NCBI RefSeq assembly: GCF_021556615.1 | Contig: NZ_JAKGGD010000006.1 | Coordinates: 1 to 64,000 of the forward strand | Length of the DNA: 64,000 nucleotides | Source of the DNA: Paracoccus salsus | Lineage (GTDB): Bacteria; Pseudomonadota; Alphaproteobacteria; Rhodobacterales; Rhodobacteraceae | Reading direction: 5' to 3' | Shown: positions 11,592 through 23,243 of the stretch, piece by piece | Layout: each line of letters starts with the position of its first letter | How positions within the stretch are numbered: position 1 is the stretch's first letter | Translations under genes and position numbers: made by a program | The notes under the pieces: model-generated | Database searches by the model: none | Told to the model about the DNA's origin: nothing | The model's input: only the letters and a program-made list of their open reading frames with translations

Positions 11592-12910
11592 GACCTGAAA
11601 TCGTCCTTGGCGCGCTGGGTGTAGGCTGGGTAGCGATCCTTGCGGCCCTTGCGGCCCGCCCGCATGTCGTCGAGCGGCGGGAAGAGGCCGAAATTGACGT
11701 TCATCGGCTGGAAGGTCCTCGCGTCTGCGCCCCCGGTGATGTGGTTGACCAGCGCACCCATCGCCGTGGTGAACGGCGGTGGAGGCAGTTCACCGCCCCG
11801 GATCTGCGCGGCCGCCATCCGCCCGGCCAGCAGGCCCATCGCGGCGCTTTCGACATAGCCCTCGACTCCGGTGACCTGGCCCGCGAAGCGCAGATTCGGC
11901 CGTCGCCTCAGGCGCATGCGGTTGTCCAGCAGGCTGGGCGAGTTCAGAAACGCGTTGCGGTGGATTCCGCCCAGGCGGGCGAAGCTCGCATTCCGCAGGC
12001 CGGGAATCATCCGAAACACCTCGGTCTGCGCACCGTGTTTCATCTTGGTCTGGAAGCCGACAATATTATAAAGCGTTCCCAAGGCGTTGTCGCGACGAAG
12101 TTGAACCACGGCATAAGGTTTGTCCTGCGGCTTGTGGGCGTTGGTCAGGCCGACCGGCTTCATCGGGCCATGGCGCAGGGTCTCGCGCCCGCGTTCCGCC
12201 ATGACCTCGATGGGCAGGCAGCCATCGAAATACCCAGCCGTCTCGCCCTCGCGGAACTCGGTCTTGTCGGCGGCCAGCAGCGCGTCGATGAAGGCCTCGT
12301 ACTCGCCCCGGTCCATCGGGCAGTTGATATAGGCCTTCTGTTCGGCCTCGGTTTCGCCCTTGTCGTAGCGGCTTTGTTCCCATGCCACATCCATGTCGAT
12401 CGTGTCGGCGTGAACGATCGGCGCGATGGCGTCAAAGAAGGCCAGCGCATCGGTGCCCGTCACGGCCCGGATCGCGGCGGCCAGCGCGTCCGAGGTCAGC
12501 GGCCCGGTCGCGACGATCCAGTTGCCCCGATCGGGCAGTTCGGTGATCTCGCCGGCGCGGATCTCGATGAGCGGATGATCGTGCAGCGCGGCCGTGACCG
12601 CCTGCGCGAAGACCTCGCGATCGACGGCCAGCGCGCCGCCGGCGGGCAGGCGATGACGGTCGGCCATCGCCATGATCAATCCGCCCGCCGCCCGCATTTC
12701 CCAATGCAGCTGCCCGACCGCGTTCATGACATCGTCGTCCGAACGGAACGAGTTCGAACACACCATTTCGGCGCAATCGCCCGTCTTGTGGGCGAATGTC
12801 CCGACAGCCGGGCGCATTTCGTGAAGCATGACCGGGACCCCTGCGGCGGCGGCCTGCCAGGCGGCCTCGGAACCGGCCAGTCCGGCGCCGATGATGTGGA
12901 CGGGTTCCAT
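11573..12910 (-). CDS. trmFO: Folate/FAD-dependent tRNA U54 methyltransferase TrmFO
   Basis: TrmFO makes 5-methyluridine at position 54 of tRNA using methylenetetrahydrofolate and FADH2. From the ATG at 12910 the protein has 445 residues and starts with the FAD-binding [35 protein letters not shown] and [18 protein letters not shown] are family motifs. The ATG at 12943 would add 11 residues before the nucleotide-binding motif and is unlikely. It is the upstream gene of the pair with gluQ. Confidence 0.96.
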   Translation of the reverse strand: MEPVHIIGAGLAGSEAAWQAAAAGVPVMLHEMRPAVGTFAHKTGDCAEMVCSNSFRSDDDVMNAVGQLHWEMRAAGGLIMAMADRHRLPAGGALAVDREVFAQAVTAALHDHPLIEIRAGEITELPDRGNWIVATGPLTSDALAAAIRAVTGTDALAFFDAIAPIVHADTIDMDVAWEQSRYDKGETEAEQKAYINCPMDRGEYEAFIDALLAADKTEFREGETAGYFDGCLPIEVMAERGRETLRHGPMKPVGLTNAHKPQDKPYAVVQLRRDNALGTLYNIVGFQTKMKHGAQTEVFRMIPGLRNASFARLGGIHRNAFLNSPSLLDNRMRLRRRPNLRFAGQVTGVEGYVESAAMGLLAGRMAAAQIRGGELPPPPFTTAMGALVNHITGGADARTFQPMNVNFGLFPPLDDMRAGRKGRKDRYPAYTQRAKDDFRSWLAAQ

Positions 12911-12968
12911 GGCGGACCTCCTGAGTTTGCGGACAGTGCGCATCGGCTAGCAGCGCGGGCCCGAATTG

Positions 12969-12995
12969 AAAAGGGCGACGCCAGTGGCGCCGCCC
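12969..12995 (-). terminator. Terminator of rplY
   Basis: On the minus strand GGGCGGCGCC pairs with GGCGTCGCCC around ACT, with one mismatch, followed by TTTTC. It lies 35 bases after the rplY stop. Confidence 0.7.
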
Positions 12996-13030
12996 CGCAT
13001 GTCACGCACGCCCCGGCCGGGGCAGCGCAA

Positions 13031-13681
13031 TCACTCCTCTGCGGTCTCGGCCTCGGCCTCGGCAGCCGCCTCGGTGCTTTCGTCGCCTTCCTCATCTTCG
13101 CTGGAACGCAGCGCCGACGGCGCGGCGATGTTGGCGATGGCGAAGTTCCGGTCGATGGTTGCCCTGGTGCCTGCCGGCAGCTTGACGTCGTGGATATGCA
13201 CGCCGTCGCCGACCTCAAGTCCCGACAGGTCGACGGTGATGTGATCGGGGATGTCACCGGCGGTCACGATCAGTTCGACTTCCGGACGAACGGTCACCAG
13301 CGTTCCGCCCTTGCGCAGGCCCGGGCATTTTTCCTGTCCGACGAACTCGACCGGGATGAACAGCTTGACCTTCGAGGTCCGGCGCAGGCGCATGAAGTCG
13401 ATATGGATCGGCAGATCCTTCACGACATCTTTCTGGACGCCACGGCAGATGACGCGAACGTCGTCCTGTCCGTCGACCTTCAGGTTCCACAGCGTGGACA
13501 TGAAGCGGCCCGAGCGCAGCTGGGTCAGCAGCTTGTTGAAGTCGAACTGGACGGCGACCGGGTCCTTGTGGTCGCCATACACGATACCGGGCACCTTGCC
13601 TTCGCGGCGAGCTTGGCGGGCGGCCCCCTTGCCTGACCCCGCGCGTGCCTCGGCCACCAGATCAGGGATCTCTTTGGCCAT
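13031..13681 (-). CDS. rplY: 50S ribosomal protein L25 (CTC form)
   Basis: L25 binds 5S rRNA. This 216-residue form has the N-terminal L25 domain ([26 protein letters not shown]), a longer C-terminal beta domain of the general-stress CTC type, and an acidic Glu/Ala-rich tail (about 192-216). Alphaproteobacterial L25 proteins commonly have this long form. It has its own promoter region and terminator. The usual neighbour pth is not found here. Confidence 0.94.
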   Translation of the reverse strand: MAKEIPDLVAEARAGSGKGAARQARREGKVPGIVYGDHKDPVAVQFDFNKLLTQLRSGRFMSTLWNLKVDGQDDVRVICRGVQKDVVKDLPIHIDFMRLRRTSKVKLFIPVEFVGQEKCPGLRKGGTLVTVRPEVELIVTAGDIPDHITVDLSGLEVGDGVHIHDVKLPAGTRATIDRNFAIANIAAPSALRSSEDEEGDESTEAAAEAEAETAEE

Positions 13682-13903
13682 GATGTCTATCCTTCATATT
13701 TTCAAGAAACCGCCATCCTCCAAGGGTGCATGGCGGCAGAGCCGGGCCCATACACCATCGCGCGCGCGGAGAAAAGAGCCAAAGAGTGCAGATGCGGTGG
13801 ACACAGGGTTTGACAGGGGGCGACGGCAACATTATGCCGATAGGATGGTCTGCATTTTACGCTGCCCGCAGTTTTTCGGCGAGAATTCTTCCGGGGTAAA
13901 GAG

Positions 13904-14857
13904 TTGATTCAGGACCGGGTTTACTCGATCGACTACATGCGCGCGATTCTCGCCGCGTTCGTCGTGATCGGGCATAGCGGGCTGGGTCGCGAGACGTTCG
14001 GCAGTTTCGGCCTGATTGTCCTCAGCATCGTGTTGCGCCATGCGGTTCCGCTTTTTGCGATGACCGCCGGCTATTTCCTGTTCCGCACCCAACAGAAGGC
14101 CCGGTACTGGCTTTGGGTGCAGCGCATTCTGCTGATCTATGTCGCGTGGTACCTGATCTATTTCGTCTTCATGCAGCTTTGGCAGCAAGCCACGACCCAG
14201 AACCTGCGAGAATTCCTGCTGGGCTTTCGGCATCTGTGGTTCCTCGAAGGTCTGGTGGTGGCCGCCTGCATGATGGCCCTGGTGATCCCGCGCGGGCCAA
14301 GGGCGATGCTTCTTTCCGCGGTCGCTTTCGGGTCGATCGGGCTGGTCCTGCAATATGCCTCGATCGGGCATCTCGTTCCGGTGCCGCTGGAAGTCTTTCG
14401 GAGCGGGCCGTTCTTTCTGTATCCGTTCATGGTGATGGGATATCTTTTCGCGCAGAAGATGTCCGCGCCTCAGTCCGTTCCCTGGGCGATCCCCGGTCGG
14501 GGTGTCCTGATCGCCGCACTGTTGACAGGGCTGGTCCTCGCTCTGTGCGAGAACCTGGTGTTCCTGACCGTCGTCAACCGATACGCGATTCTGGAATTCC
14601 AGGCCGGGCTGTTCCTGATGGCGCCCGCGATCTTTGCGCTGACCCTGCGTGTCTCGGTGCCCGCCAGCGGACTGCCGTTGGGACGGATCGCATCGGCCGT
14701 CTATGTCATTCACTATCTGTTCCTTCATTTCGCCAGCGAGATGCAGGTCAGCCACCCGCTGGTGCCGACGCTTGTGGCGTTCTTCGCGCCGGCACTGATG
14801 GTGGTCGCCATGGTCCGCATCGGGCGCGGTCAGCGTTGGCTGGCCCAGCTGTTCTAG
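13904..14857 (+). CDS. Acyltransferase family 3 integral membrane protein
   Basis: The 317-residue protein resembles acyltransferase family 3 (OafA/WecH/NodX-like), multi-spanning enzymes that acylate sugars, often in surface polysaccharides. The N-terminal RVYSIDYMRAILAAFVVIGHSG matches the family pattern including its conserved His, and about nine to ten hydrophobic segments follow. The start is TTG at 13904, chosen because the conserved N-terminal motif begins right after it; the first ATG would cut into the motif. The substrate is unknown; a link to the kps genes at 25-30 kb is speculation. Confidence 0.8.
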   Translation: MIQDRVYSIDYMRAILAAFVVIGHSGLGRETFGSFGLIVLSIVLRHAVPLFAMTAGYFLFRTQQKARYWLWVQRILLIYVAWYLIYFVFMQLWQQATTQNLREFLLGFRHLWFLEGLVVAACMMALVIPRGPRAMLLSAVAFGSIGLVLQYASIGHLVPVPLEVFRSGPFFLYPFMVMGYLFAQKMSAPQSVPWAIPGRGVLIAALLTGLVLALCENLVFLTVVNRYAILEFQAGLFLMAPAIFALTLRVSVPASGLPLGRIASAVYVIHYLFLHFASEMQVSHPLVPTLVAFFAPALMVVAMVRIGRGQRWLAQLF

Positions 14858-14882
14858 GCAACCGGCGAAGGAAGAGCCCTGA

Positions 14883-16049
14883 TCAGGCGCCGTATTCGGT
14901 CAGGAAGTCCTGCGGCATCATGATGTTGTGGCGGCCAAGCGCATGGACGTCGCGCTCGCCGCACAGCGCCATGCTGATATCCAGTTCTTTCCTGATCACG
15001 TCGAGGGCTGCGGTCACGCCAGCCTCGCCCATTGCGCCCAGGCCATGGACGAAGGCGCGGCCGATCCAGGTCGCATGCGCCCCCAGCGCCAGGGCCTTCA
15101 ACACGTCCTGCCCGCTGCGGATGCCGCTATCCATGTGGATCTCGACCTGATCGCCAACCGCCTCGACAATATGCGGCAGCATCCGGATCGAACTGAGCGC
15201 GCCGTCAAGCTGGCGACCGCCATGATTGCTGACCACGATCGCATCCGCGCCGAAATCGGCGGCGATCCGGGCGTCCTCGGGATCGAGGATGCCCTTCAGG
15301 ATCAGCTTTCCGCCCCACATGTCGCGGATCCGGGCGACCTTGTCCCAGTCCAGCCGCTCGTCGAACTGCTCGGCGGTCCAGCTCATCAGCGAACGGGTAT
15401 CGCCGACGCCCTTGGCATGGCCGACGATATTGCCGAATTGCCGGCGTCTGGTCTGCAACATGCCCAAGCCCCAGCGCCATTTCGTCGCCAGGTTCAGCAT
15501 CGTCGCCAGGGTCAGCTTGGGCGGCGCGGACAGCCCGTTCTTCAGGTCCTTGTGGCGCTGGCCCAGGATCTGAAGATCCAGGGTCAGCACCAGCGCGTTG
15601 CAGCCCGCCCGCCTGGCCCGCTCGATGATGGCGGCCAGGAAGTCCTGATCCTTCATGGCGTAAAGCTGGAACATGAAGGGCTTGGTCGTGTGTGCGGCGA
15701 CATCCTCGATCGAGCAGATCGACATCGTGGACAGCGCGAAGGGAACCCCGAATTTCTCGGCCGCGCGAGCCGCGTGGATTTCGCCGTCGGCATGCTGCAT
15801 GCCGGTCAGCCCGACAGGCGCCAGGCCGACCGGCATCGAGACCGGCAGCCCGACCATGTCAGAGGCCGTGCTGCGGTTCGACATGTCGACCGCCACCTTC
15901 TGGCGCAGGCGCAGCCGGGCGAAATCGGTCGTGTTGTCGCGGAAGGTCTGTTCCGAATAACTGCCCGACTCGGCATAGTCGTAGAACATGCGCGGCGTTC
16001 GCGCTCGATGCAGTGCCTTCAGGTCTTCGATGCAGGTGATGACAGGCAT
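14883..16049 (-). CDS. FMN-dependent alpha-hydroxyacid (L-lactate-type) dehydrogenase
   Basis: Members of this family oxidise L-2-hydroxy acids such as L-lactate, passing electrons to the respiratory chain or oxygen. The 388-residue protein has the FMN-domain motifs: YDYAESGSYSEQT, the PVGLAPVGL strand, LVLTLD, the LKGI lysine strand, the catalytic His in VVSNHGGRQLDG, and the phosphate-binding DSGIRSGQDVLKALALGA. The start ATG at 16049 gives the usual MPVITCIEDLK opening. Whether it is LldD or a relative for another hydroxy acid cannot be settled; no permease or regulator adjoins it. Confidence 0.9.
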   Translation of the reverse strand: MPVITCIEDLKALHRARTPRMFYDYAESGSYSEQTFRDNTTDFARLRLRQKVAVDMSNRSTASDMVGLPVSMPVGLAPVGLTGMQHADGEIHAARAAEKFGVPFALSTMSICSIEDVAAHTTKPFMFQLYAMKDQDFLAAIIERARRAGCNALVLTLDLQILGQRHKDLKNGLSAPPKLTLATMLNLATKWRWGLGMLQTRRRQFGNIVGHAKGVGDTRSLMSWTAEQFDERLDWDKVARIRDMWGGKLILKGILDPEDARIAADFGADAIVVSNHGGRQLDGALSSIRMLPHIVEAVGDQVEIHMDSGIRSGQDVLKALALGAHATWIGRAFVHGLGAMGEAGVTAALDVIRKELDISMALCGERDVHALGRHNIMMPQDFLTEYGA

Positions 16050-16105
16050 GTGCGGCCTCTTGGACTTGGCGGTTTCGTCATACGAAGGAACCGCCCTGCT
16101 TGCAA

Positions 16106-16381
16106 TCAATCGCGCGCGGCCGTCATCCGCGCCAGCGCGTCCGGTTCGATCACCGGCCCGCGCATACCGTCCGCGCGCCGTTTCAGCGCCGCGGCGCGCG
16201 TCCGGGTTTCGTCGGCGGTGATCGATGGGCTGGCTGCGGCCCCCGCGGCGTGATCGGGCAGCGCAGGCTCGGCCAGGATCATCTCGGTCGGCAGCAGATG
16301 GGGGTAGGTGTCGCCACCGCCGCCACAGGCCGCAAGGCATATCAGGGCAGGGATCGCGGTCATGCGGAATGCGTGCGTCAT
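16106..16381 (-). CDS. Small lipoprotein, unknown function
   Basis: The 91-residue protein has a type II signal peptide with lipobox LAAC (Cys19) followed by a Gly run. The mature part is short and Ala/Arg-rich with a RTRAAALKRRADGMRG helix. It is divergent from the TetR regulator with about 107 bases between starts, and upstream of the hydroxyacid dehydrogenase in the same direction. Homologues are probably limited to close relatives; function unknown. Confidence 0.7.
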   Translation of the reverse strand: MTHAFRMTAIPALICLAACGGGGDTYPHLLPTEMILAEPALPDHAAGAAASPSITADETRTRAAALKRRADGMRGPVIEPDALARMTAARD

Positions 16382-16488
16382 CGCGACAGGTTACGTCGGG
16401 CGATGCACGGCGGCAACGGCTGGTTTGGCGTTGCGCCGCATCGCAGCCTGGGACTTCCACATGCGCGCGCGCCGCACTAGAAGTCGGC

Positions 16489-17076
16489 ATGGCCCGCACG
16501 CAAGGTTCCCGCGCCGACATCACCGGCCCCCTCATCCGCGACAAGGCCCGCAAGCTGTTCGCGAGCCAGGGCTATGCGGCCGTGTCGATGCGGCAGATCG
16601 GGTCCGAGGTCGGCGTGCAGGCGGGGGCGCTTTACGCCTATACTGCCGACAAGCAGGCGCTGCTGCATGATCTTCTGGAAAGCCACATGCAGGAATTGCT
16701 GGCGGCGTGGCGGGACGATCCGACCGCGGATCCGCTGAGCCGGCTCGAGGCCTTCGTGCGTTTCCATATCGATTTCAGCCTCGACCACCCCGACGCGGTG
16801 TTCCTCTCCTACATGGAGCTGCGAAATCTCACGCCGGAAAACTTCACGCGTATCGCCGAGCTGCGCGGGCGCTATGAGGCCGCACTGGAAGCGATCCTGC
16901 GCGACGGCATGGCCACCGGCGTGATGCGCATCGAAGACAGCAAGCTTGCCACGATGGCGCTGATCGCGATGCTGACCGGGGTGACGAACTGGTACCGCGA
17001 CGGCGGGCGTCTGGACCGTCACCGGATCGGCGACATCTACTGGGGTCTGGCGCGCGGCGCAGTCGGGGCGCATTGA
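16489..17076 (+). CDS. TetR/AcrR-family transcriptional regulator
   Basis: The 195-residue protein has an N-terminal TetR helix-turn-helix (about 14-60: RDKARKLFASQGYAAVSMRQIGSEVGVQAGALYAYTADKQALL) and an all-helical C-terminal ligand-binding half. The C-terminal pattern is that of a TetR C33-like domain. The long frame before the ATG at 16489 is not conserved. The likely target is the divergent lipoprotein gene or itself, by position only; the ligand is unknown. Confidence 0.88.
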   Translation: MARTQGSRADITGPLIRDKARKLFASQGYAAVSMRQIGSEVGVQAGALYAYTADKQALLHDLLESHMQELLAAWRDDPTADPLSRLEAFVRFHIDFSLDHPDAVFLSYMELRNLTPENFTRIAELRGRYEAALEAILRDGMATGVMRIEDSKLATMALIAMLTGVTNWYRDGGRLDRHRIGDIYWGLARGAVGAH

Positions 17077-17151
17077 CGTCCGCTTGCGCGTTCTGCAGAT
17101 ACCCAGATCACGGCGCTTGCCGCCGTCACCGACGTTCCCGATAGTCATCCC

Positions 17152-19083
17152 ATGAGTCTGCCACCCGGATTCCTCGACGAATTGCGCAACCGAGTCCCGA
17201 TCAGCCGGGTGATCGGGCGCAAGGTCGTGTGGGATCTGCGCAAGTCGAACCAGGCCAGGGGCGACTGGTGGGCGCCGTGCCCCTTCCATCAGGAAAAATC
17301 CGCCAGCTTTCACTGCGACGATCAGAAGGGTTTCTACTACTGCTTCGGCTGCCAGGCCAAGGGTGACGCGCTGACCTTCCTGCGGGAAATGGACGGGCTG
17401 GAATTCATCGAGGCGGTAAAGCTGCTGGCGGCCGAGGCGGGGATGCAGATGCCCGAACCCGATCCCCGCGCGCGCGAGCGGGGCGACCGCCGCGACCGCC
17501 TGCTTGAGGTGACCGAGGCCGCATGCCGCTGGTTCCGCCTGCAAATGCAGACCGGGGCGGCGGCCGAGGCGCGCGACTACCTGGCGCGTCGCGGCATGGA
17601 CCGCGACACCGAAGACCGGTTCGAGATCGGTTTTGCGCCCGACAGCCGCACGGCCCTGACCCGGGCGTTGCGCGAAAAGGGCCTCGATGAGGCGCTGATC
17701 GTCGAATCGGGCATGTCGGCAAGGCCGGATGGCGGTGGCGCGGCGTATGACCGCTTTCGCGACCGGATCATTTTCCCGATCCGGGACGGGCAGGGGCGGT
17801 GCATCGGTTTCGGGGGCCGCGCGATGGCAGCCGCGGCGCGGGCGAAATACCTCAACAGCCCCGAAACCCCGTTGTTCGACAAGGGGCGCAACCTCTACAA
17901 TCTCGGCCCCGCCCGCGCCGCCGTCGCCAAGGGCCAGCGGCTTGTCGTGGCCGAAGGATACATGGACGTCATCGCGCTGGTGCGTGCCGGGTTCGAGGCT
18001 GCGGTCGCGCCGCTGGGGACGGCGATCACCGAGGATCAGTTGCGTCTGATGTGGCGTGTCTCGCCCGAACCGGTGATCGCGCTGGACGGCGATGCGGCCG
18101 GCCAGCACGCGGCAAGGCGACTCATCGACCTGGCGCTGCCCCTGACCGGACCGGGCCAGGCGCTGCGTTTCGTGGTCCTGCCCGCGGGCCAGGACCCGGA
18201 CGACCTTCTGAAGTCGGCGGGCGCGGGGGCGATGCGCGCGCTGCTGGACCAGGCGCGCCCGCTGGTCGATCTGCTGTGGTCGCGCGAAACCGAGGGGCAG
18301 GTGCTGGACAGTCCGGAACGCAAGGCCGCGCTGGACCGCCGGCTGCAGCAGGCGATCGCGCGGATCCCGGACGACCTGACCCGCCGCCACTATGCCGACG
18401 AGATCCGCACCAAGCGGCGCGAGTTGTTCGGTGGTGACTGGCAGAAGCGCCGCGGCGGGCCGGCTGCGCGCCGTGCGGGTCCGGGTGCGGCGGGCCAGGG
18501 GCCGGCCCGGCGCGGAGGGGCCTCGATGGCCCCGCGCGCGCCGCGCCCTTCTGCCACGGTCAGTACGCCGCAATCGGGTGAATGGCTGCTGGAAGGTGCC
18601 AGCCTGCTGATCTGCGCGCTGCGCCCCGAACTGATCCCGGCGACGGAATCGCGGCTCGAGCGACTGGTGCCGCAGGATCCCGACCGCGGCGCGCTTCTGC
18701 ATGACCTGCTGTCGGGCACCGATACCGCGGCCGGCCGTCGTGCCCTTGAAACGCTCCGGGCCGACGCCCATCTGGGCCTGACCCCGGCCGTGATCGAATC
18801 GCAGGATGATGCGGCCGCGACCGCGATCCTGACCAATCTTCTCGAACGTCTGGAGGCGCAGCGCGCCGCCGGAACCGAGCTGGTCCGGGCAGAGGCGGAA
18901 ATCCAGGGCGAGGCCGATGAGGGCCTCACCTGGCGGATGCAACAGACCGCCCGCGCCCGCCACCGGGCCGAGCGGCCCGACATGGAGGATAGCGGCGACC
19001 TGAACGAGGATCGCGACGCGCTGTCTGCACAGCTGGAAAGCTGGCTCAATGGCCAGATCTGGCGCAAGCCGCCGCGGCGCTGA
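17152..19083 (+). CDS. dnaG: DNA primase DnaG
   Basis: DnaG makes RNA primers for lagging-strand synthesis. The 643-residue protein has the CHC2 zinc-binding domain (CPFH...CFGC, about 43-71), the catalytic core, the TOPRIM motifs VVAEGYMDVIAL and ALDGDAAG, and a C-terminal helicase-binding domain. A Gly/Arg/Ala-rich linker (about 440-470) separates core and C-terminal domain. It is followed by rpoD, the common dnaG-rpoD order, but here with a 170-base gap carrying the GANTC cluster. Confidence 0.97.
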   Translation: MSLPPGFLDELRNRVPISRVIGRKVVWDLRKSNQARGDWWAPCPFHQEKSASFHCDDQKGFYYCFGCQAKGDALTFLREMDGLEFIEAVKLLAAEAGMQMPEPDPRARERGDRRDRLLEVTEAACRWFRLQMQTGAAAEARDYLARRGMDRDTEDRFEIGFAPDSRTALTRALREKGLDEALIVESGMSARPDGGGAAYDRFRDRIIFPIRDGQGRCIGFGGRAMAAAARAKYLNSPETPLFDKGRNLYNLGPARAAVAKGQRLVVAEGYMDVIALVRAGFEAAVAPLGTAITEDQLRLMWRVSPEPVIALDGDAAGQHAARRLIDLALPLTGPGQALRFVVLPAGQDPDDLLKSAGAGAMRALLDQARPLVDLLWSRETEGQVLDSPERKAALDRRLQQAIARIPDDLTRRHYADEIRTKRRELFGGDWQKRRGGPAARRAGPGAAGQGPARRGGASMAPRAPRPSATVSTPQSGEWLLEGASLLICALRPELIPATESRLERLVPQDPDRGALLHDLLSGTDTAAGRRALETLRADAHLGLTPAVIESQDDAAATAILTNLLERLEAQRAAGTELVRAEAEIQGEADEGLTWRMQQTARARHRAERPDMEDSGDLNEDRDALSAQLESWLNGQIWRKPPRR

Positions 19084-19118
19084 CACGCGACGGATCGCCC
19101 GGCCCGGAAAGCCATTGC

Positions 19119-19230
19119 GAATCACCGCCATGCCGCATGCGAATCATCCGCCCGGCCGGCCTTTGATCCGGCCCGGAATCGCGATAGAACAAATTCAGAT
19201 TCGTGCCGATTCGCAGGTGAGTCGCGAATC
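19119..19230. promoter_or_regulatory. Cluster of seven GANTC sites upstream of rpoD
   Basis: GANTC occurs at 19119, 19141, 19176, 19198, 19208, 19219 and 19226, seven times in 112 bases; about 0.4 would be expected by chance. Three copies share the longer direct repeat GCGAATCA (19117, 19139, 19224) and one is inverted (GATTCGC, 19208). GANTC is the CcrM methylation site of alphaproteobacteria. The block lies directly in front of the rpoD ribosome binding site and so covers its promoter region. Confidence 0.6.
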
Positions 19231-19253
19231 ACTGCCCCGAGAAGGAGCCCTGG

Positions 19254-21230
<1,977 letters not shown>

Positions 21231-21234
21231 TCCC

Positions 21235-21645
21235 ATGCTTTTCGAGGGGCTGGGCTTCTTTCTGTATCGCAGCACTGCCCGCGACGGGCTGTCGGAACCG
21301 GACCTCAGGGATATTCTGGCAGCGGCCAGGCGCCGCAACGCCAGGCTGAGCCTGACCGGAAGCCTGCATCACGAGGACGGCCTGTTCTTCCAGTGGCTCG
21401 AGGGTCCCGTGGAATCGGTCAGGCTGGTCGTCGAATCCATCCTGCGCGACCCCCGGCATCGTGACATCACCGTCCTGGACGAAGGCGGATTGGCTTGGCG
21501 TCGGTTTCAGGACTGGCGGATGCGGTTCTCGGACCGTGAGCAGGCCTCGATGCTGGACTGGTTCGCGCGCTCCAAGGCCTCGACGGTGGATCGCGGCGCC
21601 TATGCGGACGGGGTCGCGTCCTTCCTGCAAGCTGTGGCGATCTGA
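21235..21645 (+). CDS. Short BLUF blue-light sensor
   Basis: BLUF domains bind FAD and sense blue light. The 136-residue protein is essentially one BLUF domain. Compared with AppA, the key residues keep their spacing: Tyr11, Asn35, Gln53, Trp94 and Met96 correspond to AppA Tyr21, Asn45, Gln63, Trp104 and Met106. The motifs FLYRSTA, NARLSLTGSLHHEDGLFFQWLEGP and DWRMRF show this. There is no output domain, so signalling must go through a partner. The ATG at 21235 is chosen; an in-frame TTG at 21220 would overlap the rpoD end. Directly downstream of rpoD, it may be co-transcribed. Confidence 0.88.
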   Translation: MLFEGLGFFLYRSTARDGLSEPDLRDILAAARRRNARLSLTGSLHHEDGLFFQWLEGPVESVRLVVESILRDPRHRDITVLDEGGLAWRRFQDWRMRFSDREQASMLDWFARSKASTVDRGAYADGVASFLQAVAI

Positions 21646-21734
21646 TCCTGCCGGGGTGAGGCTGGGCTGCGGCGGGTTGCGTTGCGGCACAAAAAGTGAA
21701 CACTGGTCCTGGCCAGAAACAGTTCGGAGTGTTC

Positions 21735-23243
21735 ATGCCGCAGGATCTTACAGCCCGCCTCGCCGCCTGGTTCAATGACCTCCAGACGGTACAGGCGATG
21801 CTGGCGGCGGCGGTGGTTTGCCTGTTGCTGCTTTGGGTCGTGGCGTCGCGCTTGCGCCATGATCGGGCGCGGTCGGCCGCTGCCCTGTCGGATGCCGCGG
21901 CGCGCGAAGGCGACCTGACATCCCGGCTGGCCCAGATGGAACGGGTCCAGCGCGATCAGGAACTTGAACTGGGCCGACACGCCGTCCGGCACGAAACACA
22001 GTCCGCGCGGCTGGCCGAACTGGCCGAGGATCGCGACGGGCTGGCCGACGCCCTGCATCAGGCACGCCAACAGCTTGCCCGTGGCCAGACCGAACTGGCG
22101 GAAACCCGGCTTGGCGCGCAGAAGGACCGCGAGGCCGCTGCCCGCGAGATCGCAACCCTTCGCGAATTGCGAGACGAGATGACCGGGCAGTTCAAGCTGC
22201 TGGCTGCCGAGACCCTGCGCGTTCAGCAAGGCGACATGCAAAAGGCCCAGGGCGACCAGCTGACGGCGCTGCTGAACCCGTTTCGCGATCAGGTGCATCG
22301 CTTCCAGACCGAATTGCAAAGTCGCAACAAGGTTCTGGACGAGGAAGGTGCGCGGCTGCGCGAACAGATCGCATTCCTGCACAAGCGCTCCGAGGATATT
22401 TCTCGCGAGGCGGTCAACCTGACCCGCGCCCTGAAGGGCGAAAAGCAGCGTCAGGGCGCCTGGGGCGAGATGGTGCTCGAGCGCATCCTTGAGCAATCCG
22501 GTCTGGAAGCCGGCACCCATTACGACATGCAGGCCAGTTGGCGCGACGAGGACGGCAAGCTGTGGCGACCCGACGTGGTGATCAGGATGCCGCGCGAGAA
22601 GATCATGGTGATCGACAGCAAGGTTTCGCTGAACGACTACGAGATTCTGGTGAACGGCGAGGACCCTGACGAGACCCAGGCCGCACTGCGCCGGCACGTC
22701 GCGGCCGTCCGTGCCCATGTCACCACGCTGGCGGAAAAAGGCTATCACCGGATGGATGATGCCTCGGTCGATTACGTGCTGATGTTCATCCCCATCGAAG
22801 GCGCCTTCTCCGAGGCGCTGCGCGCCGACCCGACCCTGGCGGGCTTCGCGCTTGAACGCGGGGTCGGGCTGACCACGCCCACCACGCTGATGCTGACGCT
22901 GCGGACCGTGGAACATATCTGGGCGGTCGAGCGGCGGGAAAGCAACGCCATGGAAATCGCCCGCCGTGCCGGGGCGCTTTACGACAAGGTCGCCGGTTTC
23001 GCCGAATCGATGGAAGGCGTCGGAAAGGCGCTGGATCAGGCATCGCGCGCGCATGGCCAGGCTCTTGACCGGCTGACCCGTGGGCCCGGCAACGTCATAA
23101 GGCAGGTCGAGATGCTGCGCGAACTGGGCGCGCGGACGCAAAAGCAGATCGCCCTCGATCATGACCGGGCCGATGATCGCGAGCCCGACGGTCGCACCGT
23201 GCTGGGGCCGCCGACACCGCATGGACCCGAAGCCGCCGAGTGA
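21735..23243 (+). CDS. rmuC: DNA recombination protein RmuC
   Basis: RmuC limits DNA inversions at short inverted repeats and is thought to be a membrane-anchored nuclease-fold protein. The 502-residue protein has one N-terminal membrane segment (about 17-36), a long coiled coil (about 40-170) and the RmuC domain with GAWGEMVLERILEQSGL, the nuclease-like MVIDSKVSLNDYE and YVLMFIPIEGAFSEAL. The ATG at 21735 with CGGAG is preferred over an in-frame GTG at 21696. The 3' end overlaps yjbQ by four bases. Confidence 0.92.
   Translation: MPQDLTARLAAWFNDLQTVQAMLAAAVVCLLLLWVVASRLRHDRARSAAALSDAAAREGDLTSRLAQMERVQRDQELELGRHAVRHETQSARLAELAEDRDGLADALHQARQQLARGQTELAETRLGAQKDREAAAREIATLRELRDEMTGQFKLLAAETLRVQQGDMQKAQGDQLTALLNPFRDQVHRFQTELQSRNKVLDEEGARLREQIAFLHKRSEDISREAVNLTRALKGEKQRQGAWGEMVLERILEQSGLEAGTHYDMQASWRDEDGKLWRPDVVIRMPREKIMVIDSKVSLNDYEILVNGEDPDETQAALRRHVAAVRAHVTTLAEKGYHRMDDASVDYVLMFIPIEGAFSEALRADPTLAGFALERGVGLTTPTTLMLTLRTVEHIWAVERRESNAMEIARRAGALYDKVAGFAESMEGVGKALDQASRAHGQALDRLTRGPGNVIRQVEMLRELGARTQKQIALDHDRADDREPDGRTVLGPPTPHGPEAAE

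Noticed and set aside
16477..19131. 884-codon minus-strand frame opposite the TetR gene and dnaG
   Set aside because: Shadow frame of dnaG; no start signal or protein pattern.
21724..21738. GTTC-GGAGT-GTTC before rmuC as a possible SOS box
   Set aside because: Spacing is five bases, not the seven required for the alphaproteobacterial LexA operator.
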